Positions 1 through 8,302 of a stretch of 64,000 nucleotides of DNA are shown here, piece by piece. The stretch is taken from positions 3,988,001-4,052,000 of the forward strand of contig CP114561.1 of the NCBI GenBank assembly GCA_028865235.1, written 5' to 3'. Under the pieces are notes generated by a model that saw nothing but the letters and a program-made list of their open reading frames with translations, was not told the origin of the DNA and searched no databases. Position 1 is the stretch's first letter. Each line of letters opens with the position of its first letter. Position numbers and translations under genes: made by a program. Source of the stretch: Candidatus Manganitrophus sp. (GTDB lineage Bacteria; Nitrospirota; Nitrospiria; SBBL01; Manganitrophaceae).

Positions 1-1167
1 AGTGATCAGGCCGCCGTGAGCTGGGAGATCGAAGAGGGGACGGTCGGCGGGTCGATCGATTCCGATGGGAACTACACCGCCCCAGCCACGCCGGGACGTT
101 ATCATGTCGTTGCAACGAGCGTCGCCGATCCGACCAAGCGGGCCGAAGCGACGGCCGAAGTCTTCCCGGTGGAAGCGTTGGCCCCGCGATTCGCCTACAG
201 CACGAATTCCGCTTCCGGAGATGTTTCGATCTTTTCCGTCAATCCTGAGAACGGCGCGCTGGCGCAGATCGGCTCCATTCCGGCCGGGCGCGATCCGTAT
301 CCGATCGGCGTCGATCCGACGGGGCGGTTCGTTTATGCCGGCAATTTCGCCTCAAACGATATCTCGATCTATGCGATCGATCCCACGACCGGGAATCTCA
401 CCGCGCGGGGGAGCGCTCCGACCGGCGCCGGGATCTATTCGATCAACTTCGATCCGTCGGGCCGATTCGCTTATTCGGCGAATGAGAACGCGGCGGACGA
501 TGTTTGGATTTACCGGATCGATCCCGAAAGCGGCGTTTTGACGGTGCTCGGGACGGCCGATGCGGGGATCAGCTCGGTTTCGGTGGCGATCGACCCGCTC
601 GGTCGATTTGCCTATGTGGCGAATTACAGCACGAATAATGTCTCGATGTACCGGGTCGATTCCGAGTCGGGATTGTTGACCCGTCTCGGCGAGATCGCCG
701 CGGGCCGCGCCCCGATTTCCGTGGCGGTTCACCCCTCGGGGGCATTCGTCTATGTTTCGCACTATGACAGCGACGATATCTGGTCGTTTCGGGTCGATCC
801 GGCGACCGGCCGGCTCACGAGGAGCGGCGTCGTCCCCGCGGGGGGACAGGCTTTCTCGATCGCCGTCGATCCCTCCGGCCGATTCGCCTATGTGGCGAAT
901 TCCGCGACGAACGACATCTCGATCTATCGGATCGATCCGGAGAGCGGGACGCTCAGCCCGCTCGGCGCGATCCGGGGGGGCGCCGGCCCGCGGTCGATCA
1001 CCATCGACCGGTCGGGCCGGTTCGTCTACGTCGCCAATCTCAATTCAAATAACCTCTCGATCTTTTCGATCGATCAGACCACCGGCCTGCTGACCCCCTT
1101 CGGCCAGGTTGCCGCCGGAAGACAGCCCCGCTCGGTCCGAGTGACCACCGGACCGAACCTGCCGTAG
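1..1167 (+). CDS. Ig-like plus seven-bladed beta-propeller protein, 5' partial
   Basis: The reading frame is open from base 1, so the N-terminus lies outside the window. An internal GTG at 16 is a possible but unlikely start. The first ~55 residues look like the end of a bacterial Ig-like domain (a VSWEIEEG strand, then a GGSID..GNYTAP turn). After that come seven repeats of about 45 residues of the pattern GRFxYVAN-x-(S/N)DISIYxIDPxTGxL, the YVTN/6-phosphogluconolactonase-like repeat, which would close a seven-bladed propeller. Such proteins are usually secreted or surface-associated. A lactonase activity is not supported by any residue I can point to, so I call only the fold. The stop codon abuts a GC-rich palindrome. 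Confidence 0.85.
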   Translation, partial: SDQAAVSWEIEEGTVGGSIDSDGNYTAPATPGRYHVVATSVADPTKRAEATAEVFPVEALAPRFAYSTNSASGDVSIFSVNPENGALAQIGSIPAGRDPYPIGVDPTGRFVYAGNFASNDISIYAIDPTTGNLTARGSAPTGAGIYSINFDPSGRFAYSANENAADDVWIYRIDPESGVLTVLGTADAGISSVSVAIDPLGRFAYVANYSTNNVSMYRVDSESGLLTRLGEIAAGRAPISVAVHPSGAFVYVSHYDSDDIWSFRVDPATGRLTRSGVVPAGGQAFSIAVDPSGRFAYVANSATNDISIYRIDPESGTLSPLGAIRGGAGPRSITIDRSGRFVYVANLNSNNLSIFSIDQTTGLLTPFGQVAAGRQPRSVRVTTGPNLP

Positions 1168-1190
1168 GGGCAGGCCCCTGTGCCTCTCCT
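1164..1190. repeat. REP-like palindromic element (short form)
   Basis: AGGGGCA and TGCCTCT flank GGCCCCTG. This is an imperfect inverted repeat (one mismatch) that begins on the stop codon of the propeller gene. It resembles the GTAGGGGCGA-type palindromes at 10572 and 13661 and may work as a weak terminator. No T-run follows it. Confidence 0.5.
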
Positions 1191-1246
1191 GTCTTTTTCT
1201 GAATCGGTTCATGCGGGCGGCCATGGGGGGATCGCCCCTCCGATTC

Positions 1247-2142
1247 CTACTCAGGCGGAATCATCGGCCATCGGATGTTCACGATGCCGATTCCAAGAAT
1301 GATCATTCCGCCGCCGATCGTCAGATGGGGGGTGAGCGGATCTCCGAGGAAAAGATGGCTCAGGGTCACGCCGAAAAAGGGGACCAGAACAGAGAACGAA
1401 GCGATGCTGCTGGCCGCGTAGCGTTTCAACAAGACGGTGGAAGCGACGAAGCAGAAGGCGCCGACGACGATTCCTTGATAGAGCATCGCCCCCATCAGTC
1501 GCGCTGAGGCGCGATCGGGAAGGGTCTCTCCAAAAAAGAATGCAATAGAACCTAAGAGGGGAACGCCGATCGCCATCTCCCAGAAGACGACCTTCACCGG
1601 GTCGATCCGTTCGATCAATCGCTTGATATAAACGATTTTGACGGCAAGAACAAAGGCGCTGATCAAAACGAAGCTGTTCCCGAGGAGCGAGACCGTTTCC
1701 ATCGCCCGCTCGGGCCGGTCCCTGAAGAGAACGACCGCTCCCAGAAAGGCGAGCGCCAGACCGGAAATTTTCCGAACGCTGAGGCGGTCGTGAAGGATAA
1801 AAAAATGGGCGAGGACGGCGACGAAAAAAAGATGGGTGTTGATCAAGACCGAGGCGTGAGAGGCCGAGGTGCGGAAGGTTCCCAGGTAGAAGAGGGCGAT
1901 TTGAACGGCGAAGAGAAGGCCGTTCATCAGGTGGAGGAAAATTTCCTTCCGGGCGAGGCCAAGACCGATTTTCCGGAACGCGGCGTAGAGGAAAATGACG
2001 CTTCCGCCGATGAGAAAGCGGAGGGTCGCCATCGTCAGGGAGAGATCTCCCCCGCCCCCAGCTTGATGGAGACGACATTTCCCCCCCAGAGAAGGTTGAT
2101 GAAAACGAGATAGGGGACGAGGCGGGGATCAATCGAATTCAA
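1247..2142 (-). CDS. EamA/DMT-family inner-membrane transporter, 5' frameshift
   Basis: The unbroken part (2032 down to 1247, 261 aa) consists of about nine hydrophobic helices in the two-repeat arrangement of drug/metabolite transporters. Examples are the RFLIGGSVIFLYA helix and the second-repeat segment ending in LSHLFLGDPLTP. Upstream, another frame reads LNSIDPRLVPYLVF..LLWGGN..SIKLGAGEIS, the usual first helix of the family. It joins the main frame if two extra bases in a CTCTCC stretch near 2036-2043 are removed. The true start is therefore probably the TTG at 2142, not the ATG at 2032. The substrate cannot be predicted. It is transcribed on the same strand as the downstream-numbered glycosyltransferase. 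Confidence 0.8.
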
Positions 2143-2178
2143 GGAGAATCTGTTTCCGGGTCGGCAACGAAACGTACT

Positions 2179-3228
2179 TCAAGAGCCTGACCGCAAATGC
2201 CGGATGAGTTCAAGAAGCGGGAGAGGCATTAGAATCCGAATCGCCGTTTTAACGCTGGCAGGTTTGACCAGGCCGTACGTCCAAACGCTTCTCGCCAGCA
2301 TCTTTGCGGCGTCTATTCTTTGTTCTTCCGCCAACGCATAAGCGGCTTCAAGGCAGAGCTGCCCCAGGCCTGTTTGCATCCGGGCGCGATTTTTAGACAT
2401 CAAATCGGCGTCAGATTCCCAGATCTTCGTCGCGGCGCGCAGGGTGTCGATGGCGCGGCGTGGAGAAGAAGACATCTGTGTCTCCGACAGGCGGTAATCG
2501 AGCATCGGCCGGTCCACATACACAAAAGCGCCGGTGCGAGCCATACGCACCATCCATTCCCAATCACAATCGTAGCGCAGCGTTTCGTCGAATGTCCCTG
2601 CCGTTTCCAGCAGGCTGCGCCGGAACATTACCGTGGGAGGGTGGACGAAATTGCCCTGCGCCAGCTCACGATAGACCCTTCCCATGTAGGCTTCGACGGC
2701 GGCCGGCCGCTGTGACCCGGGGAATGCGTCCGCCGCCACCTCGATCTTCCGCCGCTCGGGATAGAGCGAACTGAATCCCTCCGGGGCCTCTCCGATCATC
2801 GAATAGTAGGTCGCGCTGTGCGAACTGGCGACCGGCCCCTCGGCGTTGAACGCCGAGAAGTCCGAGCAACAGAGGACCGCCTCGGGACAGTTCTGGAACG
2901 CAGCGACCTGCACCGCGATGCGCTCCGGCCGACACAAGTCGTCCGCATCCATCAGAGCGATGAACTCACCGCGGGCGGCGCGGCAGCCTTTGTTGCGGGC
3001 ATTCGGCAGGCCTCCATTCGGTTGGTCGATGCCGCGCACCTTGTCCGCGTACCCACGGAGGACTTCGGCGGTTTTGTCGGTCGATCCGTCGTTCACTACA
3101 ATGACTTCGATGTTGGAATAGGTTTGCGCGAGAACGCTGTCGAGCGTCTGCGGCAACGTCTGAGCGGCGTTGTAGGCCGGAATAACGATGCTGACGAGCG
3201 GCCGGAGATTTTCGGGGAGACCAGTCAC
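2179..3228 (-). CDS. Family 2 glycosyltransferase
   Basis: 349 aa, predicted cytosolic. It transfers a sugar from a nucleotide-sugar donor, and the acceptor is unknown. The GT-A fold is plain: VSIVIPAYNAAQTL at the N-terminus, VNDGSTDKT around residue 45, and the metal-binding LMDADD around residue 93. A DCDWEWMVR acidic-aromatic motif near residue 220 is typical of the acceptor side of GT2 enzymes. The start is a GTG at 3228. The C-terminal ~100 residues are helical and less conserved. There is no membrane segment and no adjacent polysaccharide operon, so its product (capsule, LPS or glycoprotein) stays open. Confidence 0.88.
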   Translation of the reverse strand: MTGLPENLRPLVSIVIPAYNAAQTLPQTLDSVLAQTYSNIEVIVVNDGSTDKTAEVLRGYADKVRGIDQPNGGLPNARNKGCRAARGEFIALMDADDLCRPERIAVQVAAFQNCPEAVLCCSDFSAFNAEGPVASSHSATYYSMIGEAPEGFSSLYPERRKIEVAADAFPGSQRPAAVEAYMGRVYRELAQGNFVHPPTVMFRRSLLETAGTFDETLRYDCDWEWMVRMARTGAFVYVDRPMLDYRLSETQMSSSPRRAIDTLRAATKIWESDADLMSKNRARMQTGLGQLCLEAAYALAEEQRIDAAKMLARSVWTYGLVKPASVKTAIRILMPLPLLELIRHLRSGS

Positions 3229-3312
3229 AAGAGTGCTCTTTTTAGTCGGTAAGAGGGACTTGAATCCCTTTTATCATAAGGGTGTCTTTCAAGCCCATTT
3301 GCGGGAGCGTTT

Positions 3313-3900
3313 TTAGTGGGAGTGTCCATGATCGTGGTCATGATGATCGTGTCCGTGATCATGCCCATGGTCATGGTGATCATGATCATGTCCGTGATCG
3401 TGGTCGTGATCATGCCCGTGGTCATGACCATGATCGTGGGAGTGTCCGTGGATGGCGGGATTGTCGTGGTCGGGGTCCCAGGTGGTGTCTTTCCCCTTTC
3501 CCACGGTCAATTCGATTCGGATCACCGATTTCACGTTGCTGCACGCGTTGTCCCCGTGCGGGACGATCAGCCGAATCGGTCCCCCCTTCGAATCGGGGAG
3601 AGGGCCGCCGTCCCGCTTGTAGATCAGAATTCCCTTTTCAATCGCCTCTTGCAGAGGGACACTAGCGGCAAATTTTCCATCCAGGGAATGGAACGTCACA
3701 TGGTCGGTCTTGGAGAGAGGATTCGACTCCTTTAAGACCGCTTTGACACGAACGCCCGCCCCTTCCATCCCGGCGACCAACCGGCTGACATCTTCAACTT
3801 GATGCTCCTTGGGAAGACGGGAGAGATCTTCATAACTCCACCCTCTCTTCTTTTGAACCGTTCCCTCTACGCTTAAAATCGATTTTCCGTTGGTCGCCAT
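3313..3900 (-). CDS. Molybdopterin-oxidoreductase-fold protein with His/Asp metal tail
   Basis: 195 aa. Residues ~7-140 follow the sulfite-oxidase-type molybdopterin-binding fold (SVEGTVQKKRGWSYEDLSRLP, then SVPLQEAIEKGILI and GGPIRLIVPHGDNACSNVKSV). The cysteine that ligates molybdenum, normally just after the LSRLP-like helix, is absent, and the only Cys is in DNACSNV, so catalysis is doubtful. The last 45 residues are made of His, Asp, Gly and Ser with 24 histidines, a clear transition-metal-binding tail. There is no signal peptide. It could be a metal buffer or chaperone built on a redox-enzyme scaffold. The fold call is by pattern and the role is inference. Confidence 0.72.
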   Translation of the reverse strand: MATNGKSILSVEGTVQKKRGWSYEDLSRLPKEHQVEDVSRLVAGMEGAGVRVKAVLKESNPLSKTDHVTFHSLDGKFAASVPLQEAIEKGILIYKRDGGPLPDSKGGPIRLIVPHGDNACSNVKSVIRIELTVGKGKDTTWDPDHDNPAIHGHSHDHGHDHGHDHDHDHGHDHDHHDHGHDHGHDHHDHDHGHSH

Positions 3901-4327
3901 TCCTTTTGTCTCCTTTTTATAACCGATGGATCCTGTTCCTAAACTTGCGATGAAGCGTTCCGTAGTCTATCAAACAGACGGCCCAAGGTCAAGAAATTTG
4001 GGGGACCTGCGACTCGGGTGGGTGCAAGGCCGGGAAGGTTGTTAATAAGGGGATAGATGAGATACCTGTAACAAAACTGCACGGAGAGATTCCTTTGTCC
4101 GGTGCTGACGGGTCAAAACGGAACGGTTAGAGTCTGAGAGGTCTGATCTTTGCCTCTCCTCTCCCTTTTCGTTTGAGTGTGGGATTGGCATAAAAGTTGA
4201 ACTATTAAAAGTAATTCAATAAAAAAAACGCCTTGTTCGCAGTGAAATAAGTCAAGCAGCCCAAGCCTCAGGGCGAACATTTATCCAGAGAAGGGCAGTT
4301 ATTCGACTTTTAAAGTGGAGGAGTAAA
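3901..4327. other. Intergenic region upstream of KGG-repeat gene
   Basis: 427 bases between divergently transcribed genes. I see no ORF or RNA gene. A 7-bp inverted repeat (TGTTCGC near 4232 and GCGAACA near 4273) and the AT-rich run TTGAACTATTAAAAG near 4197 lie in the half closer to the KGG gene and may hold its promoter. No consensus pair is convincing. Confidence 0.5.
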
Positions 4328-4663
4328 ATGGCGGAAAAGAGCCCGCGCGGATTTGCCGCAATGGATACGGAAAAACAAAAAGGAAATCGCCCGAAAGGGG
4401 GAAAAGCGGCCCATGAGAAGGGAACGGCGCATGAGTTTACCCCTGAAGAGGCCAGAGAGGCCGGCCGAAAGGGGGGACAGGCCGCCCATCAAAAGGGGAC
4501 GGCGCATGAGTTTACCCCTGAGGAGGCCAGAGAGGCTGGCCGAAAGGGGGGACAGGCCGCCCGCCGCAGGTTTGCCCAACAGCAGTCCCCGCCGCAGGCC
4601 GAAGAACAGCCGGTTTCCCAATCCCCTGAAGAGATCAAGGAAGAAGAAAGAAAAGCCGCCTGA
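4328..4663 (+). CDS. KGG-repeat stress-induced protein
   Basis: 111 aa, very hydrophilic, cytosolic. It contains three copies of the RKGGQAA / PKGGKAA motif of the KGG (con-10/GsiB-like) family. Members accumulate in stationary phase, desiccation or general stress and are thought to be disordered protectants. Two copies lie in a near-perfect 25-residue tandem repeat (HEFTPEEAREAGRKGGQAA core). The start is set by GGAGGAG eight bases upstream of the ATG. The C-terminus is Gln/Glu/Lys-rich. Confidence 0.88.
   Translation: MAEKSPRGFAAMDTEKQKGNRPKGGKAAHEKGTAHEFTPEEAREAGRKGGQAAHQKGTAHEFTPEEAREAGRKGGQAARRRFAQQQSPPQAEEQPVSQSPEEIKEEERKAA
4409..4558 (+). repeat. 75-bp tandem duplication inside the KGG gene
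   Basis: Units 4409-4483 and 4484-4558 are the same length and differ at only a few positions, including third-base changes such as GAA/GAG and GCC/GCT. Each encodes 25 residues. The high identity at synonymous positions points to recent duplication or ongoing homogenisation. Confidence 0.8.
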
Positions 4664-5137
4664 CCGCTTCCTGATATTCGTTCCAATTTTACACTTTTCG
4701 ATGAGGAGATAAGATGGTGTTTCGCTCCGCTTCGCACCAGTGACCCACGAGAGGAAATGGGGGCCTCTCGTCGGTTGCTGCCATCCTTAATGAAAGAATA
4801 AGCCTTCCAATCACTAAATTCTCTCTTAATCAATCCTAATTCATCCGGACGGTCGCTTCTTAAGCCTGAATCGCCTGATCGGGTTACTTTTGAGGATCGA
4901 CTCATTCGGTCGGGTATATCTCCTTCAGATCAGGTCCGCCGAAGAGATTACAAAGCGTGAATTCCAGCGAAATACATGGAAAAAATTCTTGACAAACCGA
5001 CTGTTACCTCCCTATATTCTCTAATTACGGTTCGGTCTTCTTTTTTCGTCGGAAACACTTCAAAGAATGAATCATGCCCTTTGGGGCTCAGGTCGTAAAG
5101 TAAACGAAATCAAAAGGAAATTGACGGAGGACGCTGC
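4664..5137. other. Leader and intergenic region before aclB
   Basis: 474 bases without a supported gene. It holds an 8-bp hairpin (ACGAGAGG 4747-4754, CCTCTCGT 4764-4771) with no T-run, and the aclB promoter near 4989. About 110 bases of untranslated leader separate the promoter from aclB, and I find no known riboswitch fold in it. A nine-codon ORF at 4714 follows a GAGGAG sequence but is too short to call. Confidence 0.5.
4989..5018 (+). promoter_or_regulatory. Sigma-70-type promoter of the aclB cluster
   Basis: A perfect TTGACA (4989-4994) and TATATT (5013-5018) are separated by 18 bases, in an AT-rich stretch ahead of the carbon-fixation genes. Transcription would begin near 5025, leaving a leader of about 110 bases. 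Confidence 0.7.
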
Positions 5138-6343
5138 ATGGCAAAGGTGTTGGAAGGTCCTGGAATGGGGCTTCTCTCAAAGTGGGGGATGACGGTTCCC
5201 CACTACGTCGTCATCACGGCGGCGGATCAACTCGATCGGCTCTCTCAAGCGAATCCCTGGCTTCGGGAGTCGAAGCTGGTCGTTAAGGCGCATGAAGCGA
5301 TCGGCTCCCGAATGAAACTGGGGCTGGTGAAAGTCGGTCTCGAACTGGATGCGGCGCGGAAGGCCTCCAGCGAGATGCTCGGGAAGGATCTCAATGGGAT
5401 GACGATTTCTCAGGTCATCATTTCCGAAATGATCCAGCATAAAGAAGAATTCTACCTGGCCGTCAAGTCGGTTCGAGAAGGGGCCGAGCTGCTCCTGGCG
5501 AGCGTCGGCGGAATCGAGGTCGAATCGAACTGGGAGAAGGTCAAGCGGATCGCAATTCCCTTGGGAACCGATCCAACGCGGGATCAACTGATGAACCTCG
5601 CCAAAGAAGCCGGGTTCAAAGGAGATCTTGCCGGAAAAGTCGCCGACTTTGCCCTCAAGCTTTATCAATGTTACGACCAGGAAGACGGCACCTACATCGA
5701 GATCAACCCCCTCGTCACCCGCGAGTCGGACGGAGAGCTGGTCGCGCTCGATGCCGTGACGATGGTCGACGCCGATGCCCGGTTCCGGCATCCCGATTGG
5801 AATTTCACCTTCGCCTCCGAATTCGGCCGCCCCTACACCAACGACGAGCGGGCGATCATGGAGATCGACTCCCGGATCAAAGGTTCGGTGAAGTTCATCG
5901 AGATCCCAGGCGGCGATACGGCGCTTTTGCCGGCGGGGGGCGGGGCTTCCGTCTATTATTCCGATGCCGTCCTGGCCTTGGGAGGCAAAATCGCAAATTA
6001 TGCCGAGTACTCCGGCGATCCCCCCGATTGGGCGGTCGAGGCGCTGACCGAGAAGGTCTGCTCCCTCAAGGGGATCAAGCGGATCATCGTCGGCGGGGCG
6101 ATTGCCAACTTTACGAATGTCAAGAAAACCTTTGCGGGAATCATCAACGGATTCCGGAAGGCGAAGGCCGAAGGGAAGCTGGAAGGGGTAGAGATCTGGG
6201 TTCGGCGCGGCGGGCCGTTCGAGAAAGAAGGATTGGCGGCGATGAAGGCGCTCGAAGCGGAAGGGTTTAACATTCACGTCTATGACCGCTACACACCCTT
6301 AACCGATATTATCGATTACGCGATTAAAGGAGTGGGAAAATGA
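5138..6343 (+). CDS. aclB: ATP-citrate lyase, ATP-grasp (beta) subunit
   Basis: 401 aa, close to the ~398 aa of Chlorobium-type AclB. With AclA it cleaves citrate to acetyl-CoA and oxaloacetate using ATP and CoA, the key step of the reductive TCA cycle. The N-terminal two thirds is an ATP-grasp/succinyl-CoA-synthetase-beta-like fold ending in YIEINPLVT. The C-terminal part carries the CoA-ligase-like GGGASVYYSDAV motif and the IVGGAIANFTNV strand. The start has GGAGG upstream. The stop overlaps the aclA start as ATGA, so the two subunits are translationally coupled. Citryl-CoA synthetase is the alternative, but the neighbour is full AclA with its lyase domain. Confidence 0.92.
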   Translation: MAKVLEGPGMGLLSKWGMTVPHYVVITAADQLDRLSQANPWLRESKLVVKAHEAIGSRMKLGLVKVGLELDAARKASSEMLGKDLNGMTISQVIISEMIQHKEEFYLAVKSVREGAELLLASVGGIEVESNWEKVKRIAIPLGTDPTRDQLMNLAKEAGFKGDLAGKVADFALKLYQCYDQEDGTYIEINPLVTRESDGELVALDAVTMVDADARFRHPDWNFTFASEFGRPYTNDERAIMEIDSRIKGSVKFIEIPGGDTALLPAGGGASVYYSDAVLALGGKIANYAEYSGDPPDWAVEALTEKVCSLKGIKRIIVGGAIANFTNVKKTFAGIINGFRKAKAEGKLEGVEIWVRRGGPFEKEGLAAMKALEAEGFNIHVYDRYTPLTDIIDYAIKGVGK

Positions 6344-8208
6344 GTATCGTCGCCAATAAAGAGACCCGCGTTGTGATTCAAGGCGGACCGGCCGGGGTGA
6401 ACGCCGCCCGCCGGATGGCCGAGTTCTGCCACCTGACCCGCCAACCGCTCCATGTTCTTGCTTTTGTTTTTCCGCCCGATGCCGGCAAAACGGCGGAGGT
6501 CCCCTTCGGAAGCGAGTTGGTTTCGATTCCTATTTTCAAAACGATGGCGGAGGCTACGGCCGCTTTTCCCGCCTTGAATACGACCTTGATTTTGTCGGAC
6601 CGGATCGCGCGTTTAAAGCGGCGATGGAAGCCTTGGCCGATCCGAAGATCAAGCTGGTCTCGATGATCACGGAAGGGGTGCCGGAGAAAGATTCCAAGCG
6701 GCTGAGCCTCGAAGCCAAAAAGCTCGGCAAGGTTTTCAACGGGCCGTCGGCGATCGGGATCATCTCGGCCGGCGAGTGCCGTCTCGGTGTAATCGGCGGG
6801 GCATTCGACAACTTGATTCTCTCGAAGCTCCACCGACCCGGATCGTTCGGCGTCATCACTAAATCGGGCGGTCTTTCGAATGAGATCATCTGGATCTGCA
6901 GCCAGTTCGCCGACGGAATCACGACGGCGATCGGCATCGGCGGAGACGCGTATCCCGGCTCCGACTACGTCACCTATCTTGAGATGTTCGAGAAAGATCC
7001 TCAGACCAAGGCTGTGATCATTGTCGGAGAGATGGGGGGAGATCTCGAAGAGCGCGCCGCGGAGTGGTTCGGGGAAAAGAAGCGGCGGATCAAACTGATC
7101 GCGGTCGTTTCCGGGTATTGCCAAGAGCAGCTCCCCAAGGGGATGAAGTTCGGCCATGCCGGCGCGAAAGAAGGACAGCACGGCGAGGGCTCGGCCCGAA
7201 GCAAGGCGGACGCCTTGAAGAAATCGGGCGCTATCGTGCCGGCGACCTTCGGCGGACTCGGCCCGACGATCAAGCAGGTCTATGAGGAGATCGTTGCGAA
7301 GGGCTTGGTCAAGCCTTCGGTGGACGGCGACGTCACCGCGCTTCCGAAACTTCCGAAGCCGGTGGAAGAGGCGATCAAGTCGGGCGATGTCTTCGTCGAG
7401 CCGTTGATCAAATCGACGATCAGCGACGATCGCGGAGACGAGCCGCTCTATTACGGCTATCCCGCTTCCGACTTGATCAACAAGGGATATCAGATTCCTC
7501 ACGTGATGGGGCTGCTCTGGGACAAGCGGCTGATCACCCCGGTCGAAGCGGAGATCGTCAAGCGGATCATCATGCTCTCGGCCGATCACGGTCCCTGTGT
7601 CTCGGGAGCGCTCACCACGATCATCGCCGCCTGTGCCGGAATTCAGATGGCGCAATCGGTCGCGGCCGGTCTGATCATGATCGGACCCCGGTTCGGCGGG
7701 GCCGTCACCGATGCGGGAAAATGGTTCAAGTATGCGGTCGAGAACAAGCTTTCTCCGGAAGCTTTCCTGGAGCATATGAAGAAAAACGTCGGGCCGGTGC
7801 CGGGGATCGGCCATCGAGTCAAGAGCGTCAAGAATCCCGACAAGCGGGTGAAAGAGCTCGTCTCCTTCGTGAAGTCGACCGGCATTTCGACCCCGCACCT
7901 CGATTTTGCTTTGTCGGTTGAGAAGATCACCACGGCGAAGAAAGACACCTTGATCTTGAACGTCGATGGAACGATCGCCGCCGTTCTGGTCGATCTCGGC
8001 TGGCCGGTGGAGTCGCTCAACGGCTTCTTCATTCTGGCGCGGACGATCGGTCTGATCGGTCACTGGGTCGATCAAACCCGCAACGGAAGCCGTCTGATTC
8101 GGCTTTTCAATTACGTGGTCAACTACGCCTCTCCGAAACGGAGGGAAGCCCCTCCCCCTCGAAACGAATGCGAAGAAGGTCGAGGTTCGGCAAGAGGTAT
8201 TGAAGTAG
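6340..8208 (+). CDS. aclA: ATP-citrate lyase, citryl-CoA lyase (alpha) subunit, two frameshifts
   Basis: About 620 aa once frames are joined, the usual AclA length. The N-terminal CoA-binding domain is followed by the phosphohistidine loop FGHAGAKEG and by a citrate-synthase-like lyase domain (SADHGPCVSGALTT, then LIGHWVDQTR near the end). A missing T in the TTTT run near 6591 breaks the frame. An extra C in CCCCTCCCCCTC near 8150 shifts the tail, and restoring it gives an end reading LETNAKKVEVRQEVLK and a stop at 8206-8208 instead of 8222. Both sites are homopolymers. The gene overlaps aclB by four bases. The protein acts in the cytosol with AclB. Confidence 0.9.
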
Positions 8209-8302
8209 TCTTGACCATCTGAGAATTGCTCTGTAAGATGAAGATCTCTTTTATTTCAGGCGCGACGAAGCCGTCGGGGCCGCTCAAAGTGGATGGAGGA
8301 CA

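Noticed and set aside
3225..3460. CRISPR-like repetition near 3320-3460
   Set aside because: The short repeats are codons of the His/Asp tail, without spacers or constant repeat length.
3316..3735. Long plus-strand frames opposite the His-rich gene
   Set aside because: They are the complement of the CAT/GAC repeat and code only for Val/Met/Ile or Arg/Asp/His runs. No RBS or family is present.
4489..4905. 138-codon minus-strand frame overlapping the KGG gene
   Set aside because: It is partly complementary to the KGG repeats and has no start signal or family.
5025..5137. Riboswitch in the aclB leader
   Set aside because: The leader is long enough, but I find no conserved fold or terminator hairpin in it.
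5177..8075. Long minus-strand frames opposite aclB and aclA
   Set aside because: They are GC-rich shadow frames, rich in Arg, Asp and Gly, with no motif. The plus strand is clearly coding.
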